Source of the DNA: Halorussus pelagicus
Lineage (GTDB): Archaea; Halobacteriota; Halobacteria; Halobacteriales; Haladaptataceae
Reading direction: 5' to 3'
NCBI RefSeq assembly: GCF_004087835.1
Contig: NZ_CP035119.1
Span: 744,001 to 808,000 of the forward strand
DNA: 64,000 nucleotides
Below the pieces are notes generated by a model that searched no databases, had not been told where the DNA came from, and saw only the letters and a list, made by a program, of their open reading frames with translations. The translations under genes were made by a program, and so were the position numbers. Positions 52,370 to 61,058 of this stretch are shown piece by piece (position 1 is the stretch's first letter; every line of letters begins with the position of its first letter).

Positions 52370-53410
52370 ATGTCGGATAGCGACGGCTCTCAGCCCGACG
52401 ATACGATGCGCGAGCGGGCCGACGAGAGTAGTTGGAAGCTCTGGTTGCTGATGGAGGCCAATCGGTGGGTCGTCGCGGGGATACTGCTCGCTGGGGTGTT
52501 CGTCTCGCTCGTCGTCCTCGGCGTCCTCGACCCCTCGCCGCTCCAGCGGTCGGTGGCCCAGTCCGACCCGGTCGAGACGCTGTTTCAGGCGTTCACGACC
52601 GCCATCATCACGGGCGTCACGCTGGTCGTGACGCTGAATCAGTTAGTCCTCTCGCAGGAACTCGGGCCGGTCGGCGACCAGCGCGAGCGCATGGAGGGCG
52701 CGATGGCGTTCCGCGAGGACGTAGAGCAGGCCCTCGACAGTCCGGTCAGTCCGCCGGAACCGTCCGCCTTCCTACAGGCGCTCATCGACGAGAGTCGCTC
52801 GCGGGCCGACGCGCTCGCCGACGAGGTGAGCGACAGCGCCGACGAGGAGTTTCGGAGGGAGGTCCAACAGTTCGCCGATAACCTCGAAGAGAACGCGAGC
52901 GAGGTCAGCGACCGACTGGACGACGCCGAGTTCGGAAGCTACCACATGCTCTCGGCGGTGCTGGATTTCAATTACTCGTGGAAAATCTTCACCGCGCGGC
53001 GACTCCACAGCGAGGGCGGGGTGGCACTGACCGAGGCGGCCGACGCCGCGTTCGACGACTTGGAGGATGTGTTGGCGTTCTTCGGCCCGGCGCGCGAACA
53101 CTTCAAGACGCTGTACTTCCAGTGGGAACTGGTGGACCTCTCGCGGGCGATGCTCTACTCGGCGGTCCCGGCGCTGGTCGTGGCCGCCGCGATGGTTCTC
53201 TACTACGACGCGCTGGCGGTCACCGGCGCGACGCTCGGCGTCAGCAACGACATTCTCCTCACGAGTCTCGCAGTCACCGTTTCGGTCGTGCCGTTCATGC
53301 TCCTGCTGTCGTTCATCCTCCGGATTGCGACGGTGGCCAAGCGGACCCTCTCCATCGGCCCGTTCGTCCTCCGGAACGTGGACCGGAGTGACGAACTGGA
53401 CTTCGAGTAA
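52370..53410 (+). CDS. Four-segment membrane protein of unknown function
   Basis: A 346-residue protein. Two segments near the N-terminus (VVAGILLAGVFVSLVVLGV and TTAIITGVTLVVTLNQLVL) and two near the C-terminus (AVPALVVAAAMVLYYDAL and LAVTVSVVPFMLLLSFIL) frame a large cytoplasmic helical region (residues 95-250). A QELGPVGDQRERM motif follows segment two. Conserved in haloarchaea, unnamed. Divergent from the surface protein gene by 72 bases. Confidence 0.68.
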   Translation: MSDSDGSQPDDTMRERADESSWKLWLLMEANRWVVAGILLAGVFVSLVVLGVLDPSPLQRSVAQSDPVETLFQAFTTAIITGVTLVVTLNQLVLSQELGPVGDQRERMEGAMAFREDVEQALDSPVSPPEPSAFLQALIDESRSRADALADEVSDSADEEFRREVQQFADNLEENASEVSDRLDDAEFGSYHMLSAVLDFNYSWKIFTARRLHSEGGVALTEAADAAFDDLEDVLAFFGPAREHFKTLYFQWELVDLSRAMLYSAVPALVVAAAMVLYYDALAVTGATLGVSNDILLTSLAVTVSVVPFMLLLSFILRIATVAKRTLSIGPFVLRNVDRSDELDFE

Positions 53411-53461
53411 CGAGTAGGGATTCCCTCGGGCGCGCTCCGAGTGGCGTTTCGGACCTCGGCG

Positions 53462-53602
53462 CGTGCTGGCGCGGCGCGCGACTGCGCGCCGCGCCTTTCC
53501 GCGCGAGGGATGAGTAGCGCAGGACGGAGCGAAGCGGAGGACGAGCAACGCAATCGGTTGGGGAGGCGTGAGGTCTGCGGTTGCGGTGCGGTGCCGTGCG
53601 GT
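53462..53602 (-). repeat. Dispersed GC-rich intergenic repeat, copy B
   Basis: Inverted relative to copy A at 8283-8470. Its complement begins with the same ACCGCACGGCACCGC block (53555-53602), passes through a CCGCTTCGCTCCGTCC middle and CTCGCGCGG, and ends in a perfect 12-bp stem GGCGCGGCGCGC-GACT-GCGCGCCGCGCC (53468-53495). The shared ends with a variable middle define the element. The surrounding spacer, 53411-53810, holds no other gene. A GTG upstream of the stem gives only shadow frames. Confidence 0.7.
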
Positions 53603-53810
53603 TGTGGTGCGGTGCAGTCGCGGGAGACTCCATCGTTCAAGCCTGAAGCTAGCGTCTCCTTGCTGGTCGTCGTCGCTGACGCTGAGATTTCTTTACCTGC
53701 GTCGTCGTCGCTCCGCGGTAGATGGACGAGGCCCCAAAATTGAGCAAGCTTTGACCGACACGACGAACAAGCACTTATCCACTCGGACGCCCAACCGGAC
53801 GCCGAGACCC

Positions 53811-54239
53811 GTGCCGACACTCCGTATCCCCAAGTCGGTCCGCGAGGACGTTCTCGCTCGCGCACGCGAGGGCGTGCCCAAGGAAATCTGTGGCATTCTC
53901 GCCGGAAAGCGCGACCGAGGTACCCATCGCGTCGAGAGCCACCACCCCGCCGAGAACGTCGCCGCGACGCCGCAAACGCGGTACGAAATCGACCCGCGCG
54001 AACAACTCGACCTGATGGAGAGTATCGAGGAGGACGGGCACGAGGTGGTCGGGTTCTACCACTCACACCCCCGCGGCCCGGACGAACCGAGCGCGACCGA
54101 CGCCGCGCAGGCGACGTGGCCCGGTCGGTCGTATCTCATCGTCTCGCTGGCAACGCCGGAGGACCCCGCCGTGACCTCGTGGCGGTGGACCGGCGACGAG
54201 TTCGCGCGGGAGGACGTGCGGGTGGTCAACGGAAGGTGA
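53811..54239 (+). CDS. Desampylase (JAMM/MPN+ metalloprotease)
   Basis: A 142-residue JAMM protease. The catalytic set is Glu in PKEICGILAG near residue 25, then YHSHPRGPDEPSATD near 83-97 (HxH, Ser and Asp), which coordinate Zn. Haloarchaeal enzymes of this type (HvJAMM1) cleave ubiquitin-like SAMP from target lysines and chains, recycling the modifier. Length fits. The start is a GTG at MPTLRIPK; there is no ATG nearby. A TATA-like ACTTATCC sits about 35 bases upstream. It lies just after the repeat copy B. Confidence 0.88.
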   Translation: MPTLRIPKSVREDVLARAREGVPKEICGILAGKRDRGTHRVESHHPAENVAATPQTRYEIDPREQLDLMESIEEDGHEVVGFYHSHPRGPDEPSATDAAQATWPGRSYLIVSLATPEDPAVTSWRWTGDEFAREDVRVVNGR

Positions 54240-54343
54240 CGCGCAGTTCGTCAGCAAAGAGTGCCACGCAGGTCGGCGGCGAGGAGACGACTCGCCCGTC
54301 GCGTTGAGGTACAGTTTTACCCCGCGAAACCCACCGTTGGGGT

Positions 54344-55390
54344 ATGAAGGCCGTCCAGTTCAGCGACCACGGGGACCGGAGCGTCATCGACTACGGCGAG
54401 TTCCCGGACCCGACGCCGGACCGCGGCGAGGTACTGGTAGACGTGAAGGCGGGCGCGCTCAATCACCTCGACGTGTGGACGCGCCGGGGGTTGCCGGGGT
54501 TGAACCTCGACATGCCCCACATTCCGGGGAGCGACGGCGCGGGCATCGTCCTCGAAGTTGGCGAGGACGTGACCCGGTTCGAACCGGGCGATCGCGTGGC
54601 GCTCTCGGCGGGCGTCTCCTGCGGGAAGTGTGAGTTCTGCCGCGACGGCGAGTACACGATGTGCGTGAACTTCCACGTCGTCGGCGAACACGTCCGGGGC
54701 GTCCACAGCGAGCGCGCCGCGATTCACGAGGACAACCTCGTCGAAGTGCCCGCTGGCGTCGATTTCGAGACCGCCGCGGCCGCGCCGCTGGTCTTCCAGA
54801 CCGCGTGGCGGATGCTTCTGAATCGCGGTGACCTCTCGCCCGGCGAGGACGTGTTGGTTCTGGGGGCCTCGGGCGGCGTCGGCCACGCCGCGGTCCAAAT
54901 CGCCGACTACGCCGGGGCGAACGTCTACGCCACCGCATCGACCGACGAGAAGTTGGCGTACGCCGAGGAGGTCGGTGCCGACCACACCATCAACTACGAG
55001 GACGACGACTTCGCGGCCGAGATTCGGGAGTTGACCGGCAAGCGGGGCGTGGACGTGGTAGTCGATCACGTCGGCGCGGCGACGTGGCGCGACTCGCTGT
55101 CGAGTCTCGCCAAGGGCGGCCGGGTGCTGACCTGCGGCGCGACCACGGGCGGCACCCCCGAGACGGACATCAACCGCATCTTCTGGAACCAGTTGCAGGT
55201 TATCGGGTCCACGATGGCGAACCCCGGCGAGGTTGACGACGTGTTGGAACTCGTCTGGGACGGCACCTTCGAACCCCGAATCCGGGAGGTGCTTCCGATG
55301 AGCGAGACGGCCCGCGCCCACGAGATGCTCGAAGAGCGCGAAGGCTTCGGAAAAGTTGTTGTCGTCCCCGACAGCGAGTACAACAAATGA
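54344..55390 (+). CDS. Zinc-binding MDR-family dehydrogenase
   Basis: A 348-residue alcohol dehydrogenase/quinone reductase. The N-terminal GroES-like domain carries the structural zinc lobe CGKCEFCRDGEYTMC near residue 92 and HIPGSDGAG near 62. The NAD(P)-binding domain starts with LVLGASGGVGHAAVQIADYAG near 165. The catalytic Cys expected in the first zinc site is not seen in LNHLDVW, so it may be a zinc-structural-only reductase. Substrate unknown. It overlaps the next small gene by 4 bases (ATGA), forming an operon. Confidence 0.88.
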   Translation: MKAVQFSDHGDRSVIDYGEFPDPTPDRGEVLVDVKAGALNHLDVWTRRGLPGLNLDMPHIPGSDGAGIVLEVGEDVTRFEPGDRVALSAGVSCGKCEFCRDGEYTMCVNFHVVGEHVRGVHSERAAIHEDNLVEVPAGVDFETAAAAPLVFQTAWRMLLNRGDLSPGEDVLVLGASGGVGHAAVQIADYAGANVYATASTDEKLAYAEEVGADHTINYEDDDFAAEIRELTGKRGVDVVVDHVGAATWRDSLSSLAKGGRVLTCGATTGGTPETDINRIFWNQLQVIGSTMANPGEVDDVLELVWDGTFEPRIREVLPMSETARAHEMLEEREGFGKVVVVPDSEYNK

Positions 55391-55677
55391 GCGACGACAC
55401 CTACACTCACCGACCGGGACGCATCGAGGACGAGAACGACAACGAGACGGCGGACGCCGTCCACCCCAACGCACCGGTCGAGCGCGGTCAGGAGGAGTGG
55501 GACTGGCGCGGATGGGTGCTGGTCGGCGTCATCGTCCTCTGCTTTCTGGTGATTCCGGCGACGATTCTCTATCTGCCGCCGGTCCGACCGTTCAAGTTCG
55601 CCTACCTCGTGTTGCCGATGATTCCGGCGATACTGCTCGGCGCGACGGCGGTCTGGTCGGCACAGCGCTCCGACTGA
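55387..55677 (+). CDS. Small two-segment membrane protein
   Basis: A 96-residue protein with an acidic cytoplasmic N-terminus, a WDWRG pair of Trp at the membrane edge, and two segments (WVLVGVIVLCFLVIPATILY and FAYLVLPMIPAILLGATAV). It starts within the stop of the MDR gene, so it is probably co-translated. Conserved in haloarchaea; function unknown. A GC-rich hairpin follows 19 bases downstream. Confidence 0.68.
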   Translation: MSDDTYTHRPGRIEDENDNETADAVHPNAPVERGQEEWDWRGWVLVGVIVLCFLVIPATILYLPPVRPFKFAYLVLPMIPAILLGATAVWSAQRSD

Positions 55678-55696
55678 GACACTTCGAAGACGGTTC

Positions 55697-55719
55697 GCGC
55701 CGCGCCGTCGGCGCGGCGC
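55697..55719. terminator. GC-rich hairpin after the MDR operon
   Basis: GCGCCGCGCC-GTC-GGCGCGGCGC is a perfect 10-bp stem with a 3-base loop right after the two-gene operon. It resembles the stems of repeat copies A and B in sequence, so it may be a solo piece of that element, or simply a terminator-like hairpin. No T tract follows. Confidence 0.4.
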
Positions 55720-55840
55720 AAACGCGTGGGAGAGCGAGAGAGCGGGCAGAGATGCACCGACTGTACGTCGAAAGACAGAGATACGACACGAATTACGGCG
55801 TCGGCGTTGATTTAAGTTTTCGTCTGCCAAATACGCTCAC

Positions 55841-56485
55841 ATGGTCGATTTCCAGTCACGCGACACGCGGCGACACGACGACGAGGACGAGCAGTCGGGC
55901 GAGAGCGACACCGACCAAGAGAGCGACCCGCCGACGGACGAGACCGACCGCGCCCACGACGACAACGCTGACGACGACCATTCCCACGACCATCACGCTC
56001 ACGACGTGGACACCCTCGGGGCGGCGGTCGTGACGGTGTCGTCCTCGCGGAGTCTCTCCGAGGACCCTTCGGGCGACGTTATCGTCGCGGGCCTCGAAGA
56101 CGCGGGCCACAGCGTCGTGAGTCGGGACCTCATCGGCGACGGCTTCGACGGCGTGCAGGGGTCGGTGAACGCGCTGGCCAAGCGCGACGACGTGGACGTG
56201 GTCGTGACGACCGGCGGGACCGGCGTGACGCCCGACGACGTGACCATCGAGGCCGTCAAGCAACTGTTCGACAAGGAACTGCCTGGATTCGGCGAACTGT
56301 TCCGCCTGCTCTCCCACGACGAAATCGGCACCAAGGTCGTCGGCACGCGCGCGACGGCGGGCGTCGTGAACGGCGCGGTCGTCTTCTGCTTGCCGGGGAG
56401 CGAGAACGCCGCGAAACTGGGCGTCGAGGAGATAATCGTCGAAGAGGCCACGCATCTGGCCGGACTGGCCGGACGCAAAGAGTAG
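55841..56485 (+). CDS. MoaB/MogA-type molybdenum cofactor protein with a His/Asp-rich head
   Basis: A 214-residue protein. Residues 1-55 are Asp/His-rich (DDDHSHDHHAHDVD near 44-57), and residues 58-214 are the MoaB/MogA fold: AAVVTVSSSRSLSEDPSGDVI, then VVTTGGTGVTPDDVTIEAV with the catalytic Asp, and FCLPGSENAAKLG. The family adenylates molybdopterin before metal insertion. The histidine-rich head is unusual for MoaB and could bind Ni, Zn or Mo species. Start at MVDFQSRD with TATA-like TTTAAG about 26 bases upstream. The NUDIX gene is convergent. Confidence 0.85.
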   Translation: MVDFQSRDTRRHDDEDEQSGESDTDQESDPPTDETDRAHDDNADDDHSHDHHAHDVDTLGAAVVTVSSSRSLSEDPSGDVIVAGLEDAGHSVVSRDLIGDGFDGVQGSVNALAKRDDVDVVVTTGGTGVTPDDVTIEAVKQLFDKELPGFGELFRLLSHDEIGTKVVGTRATAGVVNGAVVFCLPGSENAAKLGVEEIIVEEATHLAGLAGRKE

Positions 56486-56503
56486 CGAACTCGTCTCGTC
56501 GAA

Positions 56504-57091
56504 CTACTCGAAGTCCCGCCGCATTGCGATTTCGAACCACGGGCAGAGTCGGAGTTGGCGGTACCACTCCGGATGCTCGTGGAGGCGCTCGTAGGGGACC
56601 CACATCACGCCCGCGACCTCCTCCTCGTCGGGGTTGAGCGAGAGGTCGTCCAGCGTCACCTTCAGCACGGCACAGACCTCGTGTTCGACGCCCGCGTTCT
56701 CGAAGTATCGCTTGTACTCGAAGCGGTCGGTCACGCGCAGGTCGTCGTACTGGTCGGGCGAGATGCCCAACTCCTCGTCGAGGCGCTGGCGAGTCGCTTC
56801 CTCCTGTGTCTGGCCCTGCACCGGGTGGGAAGCCACGGTGCCGTCCCACCATGTCCCCCAGAGGCGCTTGTCAGGCGCGCGCTGGGCCAGCAGGATGTTG
56901 CCGTCGCCGTCGAAGACCAGCGTGGTGAACGCCCGGTGGCGGATGCCGTCGCCCGTGTGGGCGTCGAGTCGGTTGACGGTATCCTGTTCCTCGTCGTCGG
57001 CATCGACCGCGACGACGTGCTGGCGTGCGTTCTCGTGTCGCTCCTCGGAAGTCGGCGCGGCGGCGTCGGCCGCCGTATCGTCGGCGCTCAT
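56504..57091 (-). CDS. NUDIX protein, type I isopentenyl-diphosphate isomerase-like
   Basis: A 195-residue NUDIX-fold protein closest to type I IDI: HRAFTTLVFDGDGNILLAQRA near residue 52, WDGTVASHPVQGQTQEEAT near 87, then LDEELGI, and EHEVCAVLKVTLDDL near 140. In bacterial IDI a Cys stands in the VCGHP context; here the aligned site is Ala in VASHP, while the catalytic Glu in EHEVC remains. It may still isomerise IPP/DMAPP by another route or have changed function. Haloarchaeal proteins of this kind are often annotated idi. A disordered first 20 residues precede the fold. Confidence 0.78.
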   Translation of the reverse strand: MSADDTAADAAAPTSEERHENARQHVVAVDADDEEQDTVNRLDAHTGDGIRHRAFTTLVFDGDGNILLAQRAPDKRLWGTWWDGTVASHPVQGQTQEEATRQRLDEELGISPDQYDDLRVTDRFEYKRYFENAGVEHEVCAVLKVTLDDLSLNPDEEEVAGVMWVPYERLHEHPEWYRQLRLCPWFEIAMRRDFE

Positions 57092-57308
57092 CGGCCGCTG
57101 ATTGGCGCGGATGGGTAAAACCGTCTTCGATAGTCCGTGGCGATGTGTGTCATTGAGCGCGGCCCCCGAGTCAGTCTGCCGAGCACGACCCCGCCAATCA
57201 ATCTTCCAAGCGCGACCTCGCCTAATCGACCCGCCGAGCGCACGGGCGCTGGCGCGCTCCGTCTCGCCAGCGCCCCGCGAGACCGAAATCCGAACGCTCG
57301 GCCGAAAA

Positions 57309-57365
57309 TTACGAAAATCGAAATCCGGTTCCGAGACTCGTAATTCATCGTCGGATTTATTACGA
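57309..57365 (+). promoter_or_regulatory. carB promoter with TTACGA half-sites
   Basis: TTACGA occurs at 57309-57314, TCGTAAT at 57338-57344, and ATTACGA at 57359-57365; the last two form an inverted pair 14 bases apart. A TATA box TTTATTA (57356-57362) overlaps the last site and lies 29-35 bases before the carB ATG, so a protein bound there would compete with TBP. The same half-site is used in the carA/Lrp palindromes. Confidence 0.6.
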
Positions 57366-57390
57366 TGAGCGAACTCCTCTCTACCAACGA

Positions 57391-60300
57391 ATGACCGACG
57401 ACACAGCAGGCGACGGACGGACCATTCTGCTCATCGGTAGCGGACCGATTCAGATCGGACAGGCCGCAGAGTTCGACTACTCCGGCGCGCAGGCCTGCCG
57501 CGCGCTACAGGAGGAGGGCGCGCGAGTCGTGCTGGTCAACTCCAACCCCGCGACCATCATGACCGACCCCGAGATGGCCGACGAGGTGTACATCGAACCC
57601 ATCACGACGGAGGCCATCGCCGAAATCATCCGGAAGGAGAACCCGGACGGCGTTATCGCGGGTCTCGGCGGCCAAACCGGACTGAACGTCACCGCGGAAC
57701 TCTCCGAGGAGGGCGTCCTCGAAGAGTACGACGTGGACATCATGGGCACGCCGCTGGATACCATCTACGCCACCGAGGACCGCGAACTCTTCCGCCAGCG
57801 CATGGAGGAACTGGGCCAACCCGTCGCGCGCTCGACGACCATCACGCTGGACGACGACGAGGAGGTCTCGGCCATCACCGAGGACGACCTCGAAGAGCGC
57901 GTCGAGGCCGCGGTCGAGGAGGTCGGGGGTCTCCCCGTCATCGCTCGGACGACCTACACGCTCGGCGGGTCGGGGTCCGGCGTGGTCGAAGAGATGGACG
58001 AACTCCTCAAGCGCGTCCGGAAGGGCCTGCGCCTCTCGCGCAACGGCGAGGTCCTGATTACCGAATCTATCTCCGGGTGGGTCGAACTGGAGTACGAGGT
58101 GATGCGCGACGCGGGCGACTCGTGTATCATCATCTGCAACATGGAGAACATCGACCCGATGGGCATCCACACGGGCGAATCAACGGTCGTGACGCCCTCG
58201 CAGGTCATCCCCGACGACGGCCACCAAGAGATGCGCGACGCCGCCTTGGAGGTCATCCGCGACCTCGGTATTCAGGGCGGCTGTAACATCCAGTTCGCGT
58301 GGCGCGACGACGGCACCCCCGGCGGCGAGTACCGCGTCGTGGAGGTCAACCCCCGCGTCTCGCGGTCGTCCGCCCTCGCCTCGAAGGCGACGGGCTATCC
58401 CATCGCCCGCGTGACGGCGAAGGTGGCGCTCGGCAAGCGCCTCCACGAAATCGAGAACGAGATTACCGGCCAGACCACCGCGGCCTTCGAGCCAGCAATC
58501 GACTACGTGGTCACGAAGGTCCCGCGATGGCCCAAGGACAAGTTCGGCGACGTGGACTTCGAGTTGGGCACCGCCATGAAATCGACCGGTGAGGCGATGG
58601 CCATCGGTCGGACCTTCGAGGAGAGCCTGCTCAAGGCCCTGCGCTCCTCGGAGTACGACCCCGACGTGGACTGGAGCGCAGTTGACGACGACACCCTCGA
58701 AACCGACTACCTCGAAACCCCGACGCCGGACCGTCCCTACGCGATGTTCGAGGCCTTCGACCGCGGATACACCGCCGAGGAGGTCGTGGACCTCACGGGC
58801 ATCTACGAGTGGTACGTCGAGCGGTTCCAGAACGTCGCCGAGGCCGCCGTCGCCGCCCAAGAAGGCGACTTCGAGACGGCCGCCGAGCGCGGGTTCACCG
58901 ACCACGAGATTACCGCGATTGCGGGCGGCGAGTTCGACGACACCCACTCCTCGTGGATTCCCGACGAGGACGGCACGGCGTCGGCCGACGCGGCCGACGC
59001 CCCGGAGAAACCGACCGACGGCGCGGGCGTCACGGTCGAAGACGTGGAGGCGAACGCGCCCGAGCGAGACTTCAAGCAGGTGGACACCTGTGCGGGCGAG
59101 TTCGCGGCCTCCACGCCGTACTACTACTCTTCGCGCAGACCCGGCGCGGGACTCGGGCGCGACGAGGTACAGGTCGATAGGGACGTAGAGAGCGTCGTCG
59201 TGGTCGGCGGCGGTCCCATCCGCATCGGACAGGGCGTCGAGTTCGACTACTGCTCGGTCCACGCGGTCCGCGCCCTGCGCGAGCAGGGCATCGAAGCCCA
59301 CGTCGTGAACAACAACCCCGAGACCGTCTCGACGGACTACGACACCTCCGACGGTCTCTTCTTCGAGCCGATTACCGCCGAAGAGGTCGCCGACGTTATC
59401 GAGACGGCGAACGCTGACGGCGTGATGGTCCAGTTCGGCGGCCAGACCTCCGTGGACATCGGCGAACCGCTCGAAGCCGAACTCGAGCGCCGCGGACTCG
59501 ACTGCGAGATTATGGGCACCGCCGTCGAGGCGATGGACCTCGCAGAGGACCGCGACCGGTTCAACCGCCTGATGGACGAGATGGGTATCAGCCAACCGGA
59601 AGGCGGCTCTGCAACGAGCGAGGAGGAAGCGCTCGAACTCGCTCACGACATCGGCTACCCGGTCCTCGTCCGTCCCTCCTACGTCCTCGGCGGGCGCGCG
59701 ATGGACGTAGTGTACGACGACGAGGAACTGAAAGAGTACATCGAGGAGGCCGTCAGGGTCTCGCCCGACAAGCCGATTCTCGTGGACGAGTTCTTGGCGG
59801 ATGCGGTCGAACTGGACGTGGACGCCGTGGCGGACGGCGAGGACGTACTCATTGGCGGCATCATGGAACACGTCGAATCGGCGGGCGTCCACTCCGGGGA
59901 CTCCGCGTGCATGATTCCGACGCGCGCGCTGGACGACGACACCCTCGGGAGAGTCCGCGAGGTCGTCGAGAACATCGCGGCCGCGTTAGATACGGTCGGC
60001 CTGCTGAACGTCCAGTTGGCGGTCCAAGACGGCGAGGTGTACGTCCTCGAAGCGAACCCGCGCTCCTCGCGCACCGTTCCGTTCGTCTCGAAGGCGACCG
60101 GCGTCCCCATCGCCAAACTCGCCGCGAAGGTGATGGCGGGCGAGTCGCTGGCGGAGTTGGACGCCGACGAGCAGATTCCCGAGCAGGTCAGCGTCAAGGA
60201 GGTCGTGTTGCCCTTCGACCGCCTGCCGGGGAGCGACCCGCGTCTCGGCCCGGAGATGAAATCGACCGGCGAGGTCATGGGTACCGCCGACACCTTCGGC

Positions 60301-60687
60301 AAAGCCTACGACAAAGCGCAGGACTCGACCGGCAAGCCGATTCCTGAGGAGGGAACCGCGCTGGTGGACCTCACCGACGACTTCGAGGAGTATTTCAGCA
60401 CCGAGGAGTTCGCCGACTACTTCGAGGTTGTCACCCCCGACGAGTTCGAGGACGACGCCGAGAACTGGACCGACCACGCCAAGCAGTCGGTCTTAGAGGG
60501 GAACATCGACTGCATCGTCTCGCGGAACCGAGACCTGCTGGAGACCGCCGTCGAGGAGGAAATCACGTACTTCTCGACCGAAGCGAGCGCCGCGGCGGCG
60601 CTCGAAGCGCTCGCCGCCAAAGACGAACCCCTCGACGTGGAACCGGTCGGCGACCGCCGTAAACAGGTTCGCAACTGGGGCGAATAG
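57391..60687 (+). CDS. carB: Carbamoyl-phosphate synthase large subunit
   Basis: A 1098-residue enzyme with two ATP-grasp halves: the first begins SGPIQIGQAAEFDYSGAQAC near residue 16, the second GGPIRIGQGVEFDYCSVHAV near 605. They phosphorylate bicarbonate and then carbamate, using ammonia from CarA. An acidic linker (residues 525-575) separates the halves. The C-terminal allosteric MGS-like domain is shorter than the bacterial one and keeps only part of the usual pattern. The promoter holds the same TTACGA sites as carA. It stands alone, about 50 kb from carA. Confidence 0.95.
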   Translation: MTDDTAGDGRTILLIGSGPIQIGQAAEFDYSGAQACRALQEEGARVVLVNSNPATIMTDPEMADEVYIEPITTEAIAEIIRKENPDGVIAGLGGQTGLNVTAELSEEGVLEEYDVDIMGTPLDTIYATEDRELFRQRMEELGQPVARSTTITLDDDEEVSAITEDDLEERVEAAVEEVGGLPVIARTTYTLGGSGSGVVEEMDELLKRVRKGLRLSRNGEVLITESISGWVELEYEVMRDAGDSCIIICNMENIDPMGIHTGESTVVTPSQVIPDDGHQEMRDAALEVIRDLGIQGGCNIQFAWRDDGTPGGEYRVVEVNPRVSRSSALASKATGYPIARVTAKVALGKRLHEIENEITGQTTAAFEPAIDYVVTKVPRWPKDKFGDVDFELGTAMKSTGEAMAIGRTFEESLLKALRSSEYDPDVDWSAVDDDTLETDYLETPTPDRPYAMFEAFDRGYTAEEVVDLTGIYEWYVERFQNVAEAAVAAQEGDFETAAERGFTDHEITAIAGGEFDDTHSSWIPDEDGTASADAADAPEKPTDGAGVTVEDVEANAPERDFKQVDTCAGEFAASTPYYYSSRRPGAGLGRDEVQVDRDVESVVVVGGGPIRIGQGVEFDYCSVHAVRALREQGIEAHVVNNNPETVSTDYDTSDGLFFEPITAEEVADVIETANADGVMVQFGGQTSVDIGEPLEAELERRGLDCEIMGTAVEAMDLAEDRDRFNRLMDEMGISQPEGGSATSEEEALELAHDIGYPVLVRPSYVLGGRAMDVVYDDEELKEYIEEAVRVSPDKPILVDEFLADAVELDVDAVADGEDVLIGGIMEHVESAGVHSGDSACMIPTRALDDDTLGRVREVVENIAAALDTVGLLNVQLAVQDGEVYVLEANPRSSRTVPFVSKATGVPIAKLAAKVMAGESLAELDADEQIPEQVSVKEVVLPFDRLPGSDPRLGPEMKSTGEVMGTADTFGKAYDKAQDSTGKPIPEEGTALVDLTDDFEEYFSTEEFADYFEVVTPDEFEDDAENWTDHAKQSVLEGNIDCIVSRNRDLLETAVEEEITYFSTEASAAAALEALAAKDEPLDVEPVGDRRKQVRNWGE

Positions 60688-60707
60688 AAGCGGCGACGAA
60701 AACGGAC

Positions 60708-60983
60708 TCAGAGCGCGGCGAGGACGACCGCACCGCCAACCACCAGCGCCGCCAGCGCGTACCACGGTTCGCGTCGCACGGTCCGCTGTGCGGCCGGTAT
60801 CTCGCCGGTGTACTTCACACCGAGCGCCACGGCGACGAACGTGGACGTGACGCCGACGGCGACCGTCGTCCGGCCGATTCCGTGGGCGTATCCCGTGAGA
60901 ACGCCGATGACTGCGCCGAGAACGACGGCGTGGAGTTCCGTGTACGTGAGGGGGTTGTCCGTCCCGAGGACCGGTTTTCCCAT
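60708..60983 (-). CDS. Small membrane protein of unknown function
   Basis: A 91-residue protein with an N-terminal MGKPVLGTDNPLTYTELH segment and three hydrophobic stretches (VVLGAVIGVLTGYAHGI, VTSTFVAVALGV, WYALAALVVGGAVVLAAL). The start follows an AT-rich TATA-like TATTATTCC on the minus strand. A longer reading from 61058 was rejected as it runs through this promoter. Convergent with carB. Function unknown. Confidence 0.6.
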   Translation of the reverse strand: MGKPVLGTDNPLTYTELHAVVLGAVIGVLTGYAHGIGRTTVAVGVTSTFVAVALGVKYTGEIPAAQRTVRREPWYALAALVVGGAVVLAAL

Positions 60984-61058
60984 GGAATAATATGAGTCTA
61001 TCGGAGTTAAATTTGTTTTTGCGGGCGAGAAAGCAGAGTCCCAACGACGGACCGCCAC

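Noticed and set aside
58180-59892. 570-residue minus-strand frame inside carB
   Set aside because: Antisense shadow of a fully recognised carB; no start context, no family, skewed composition.
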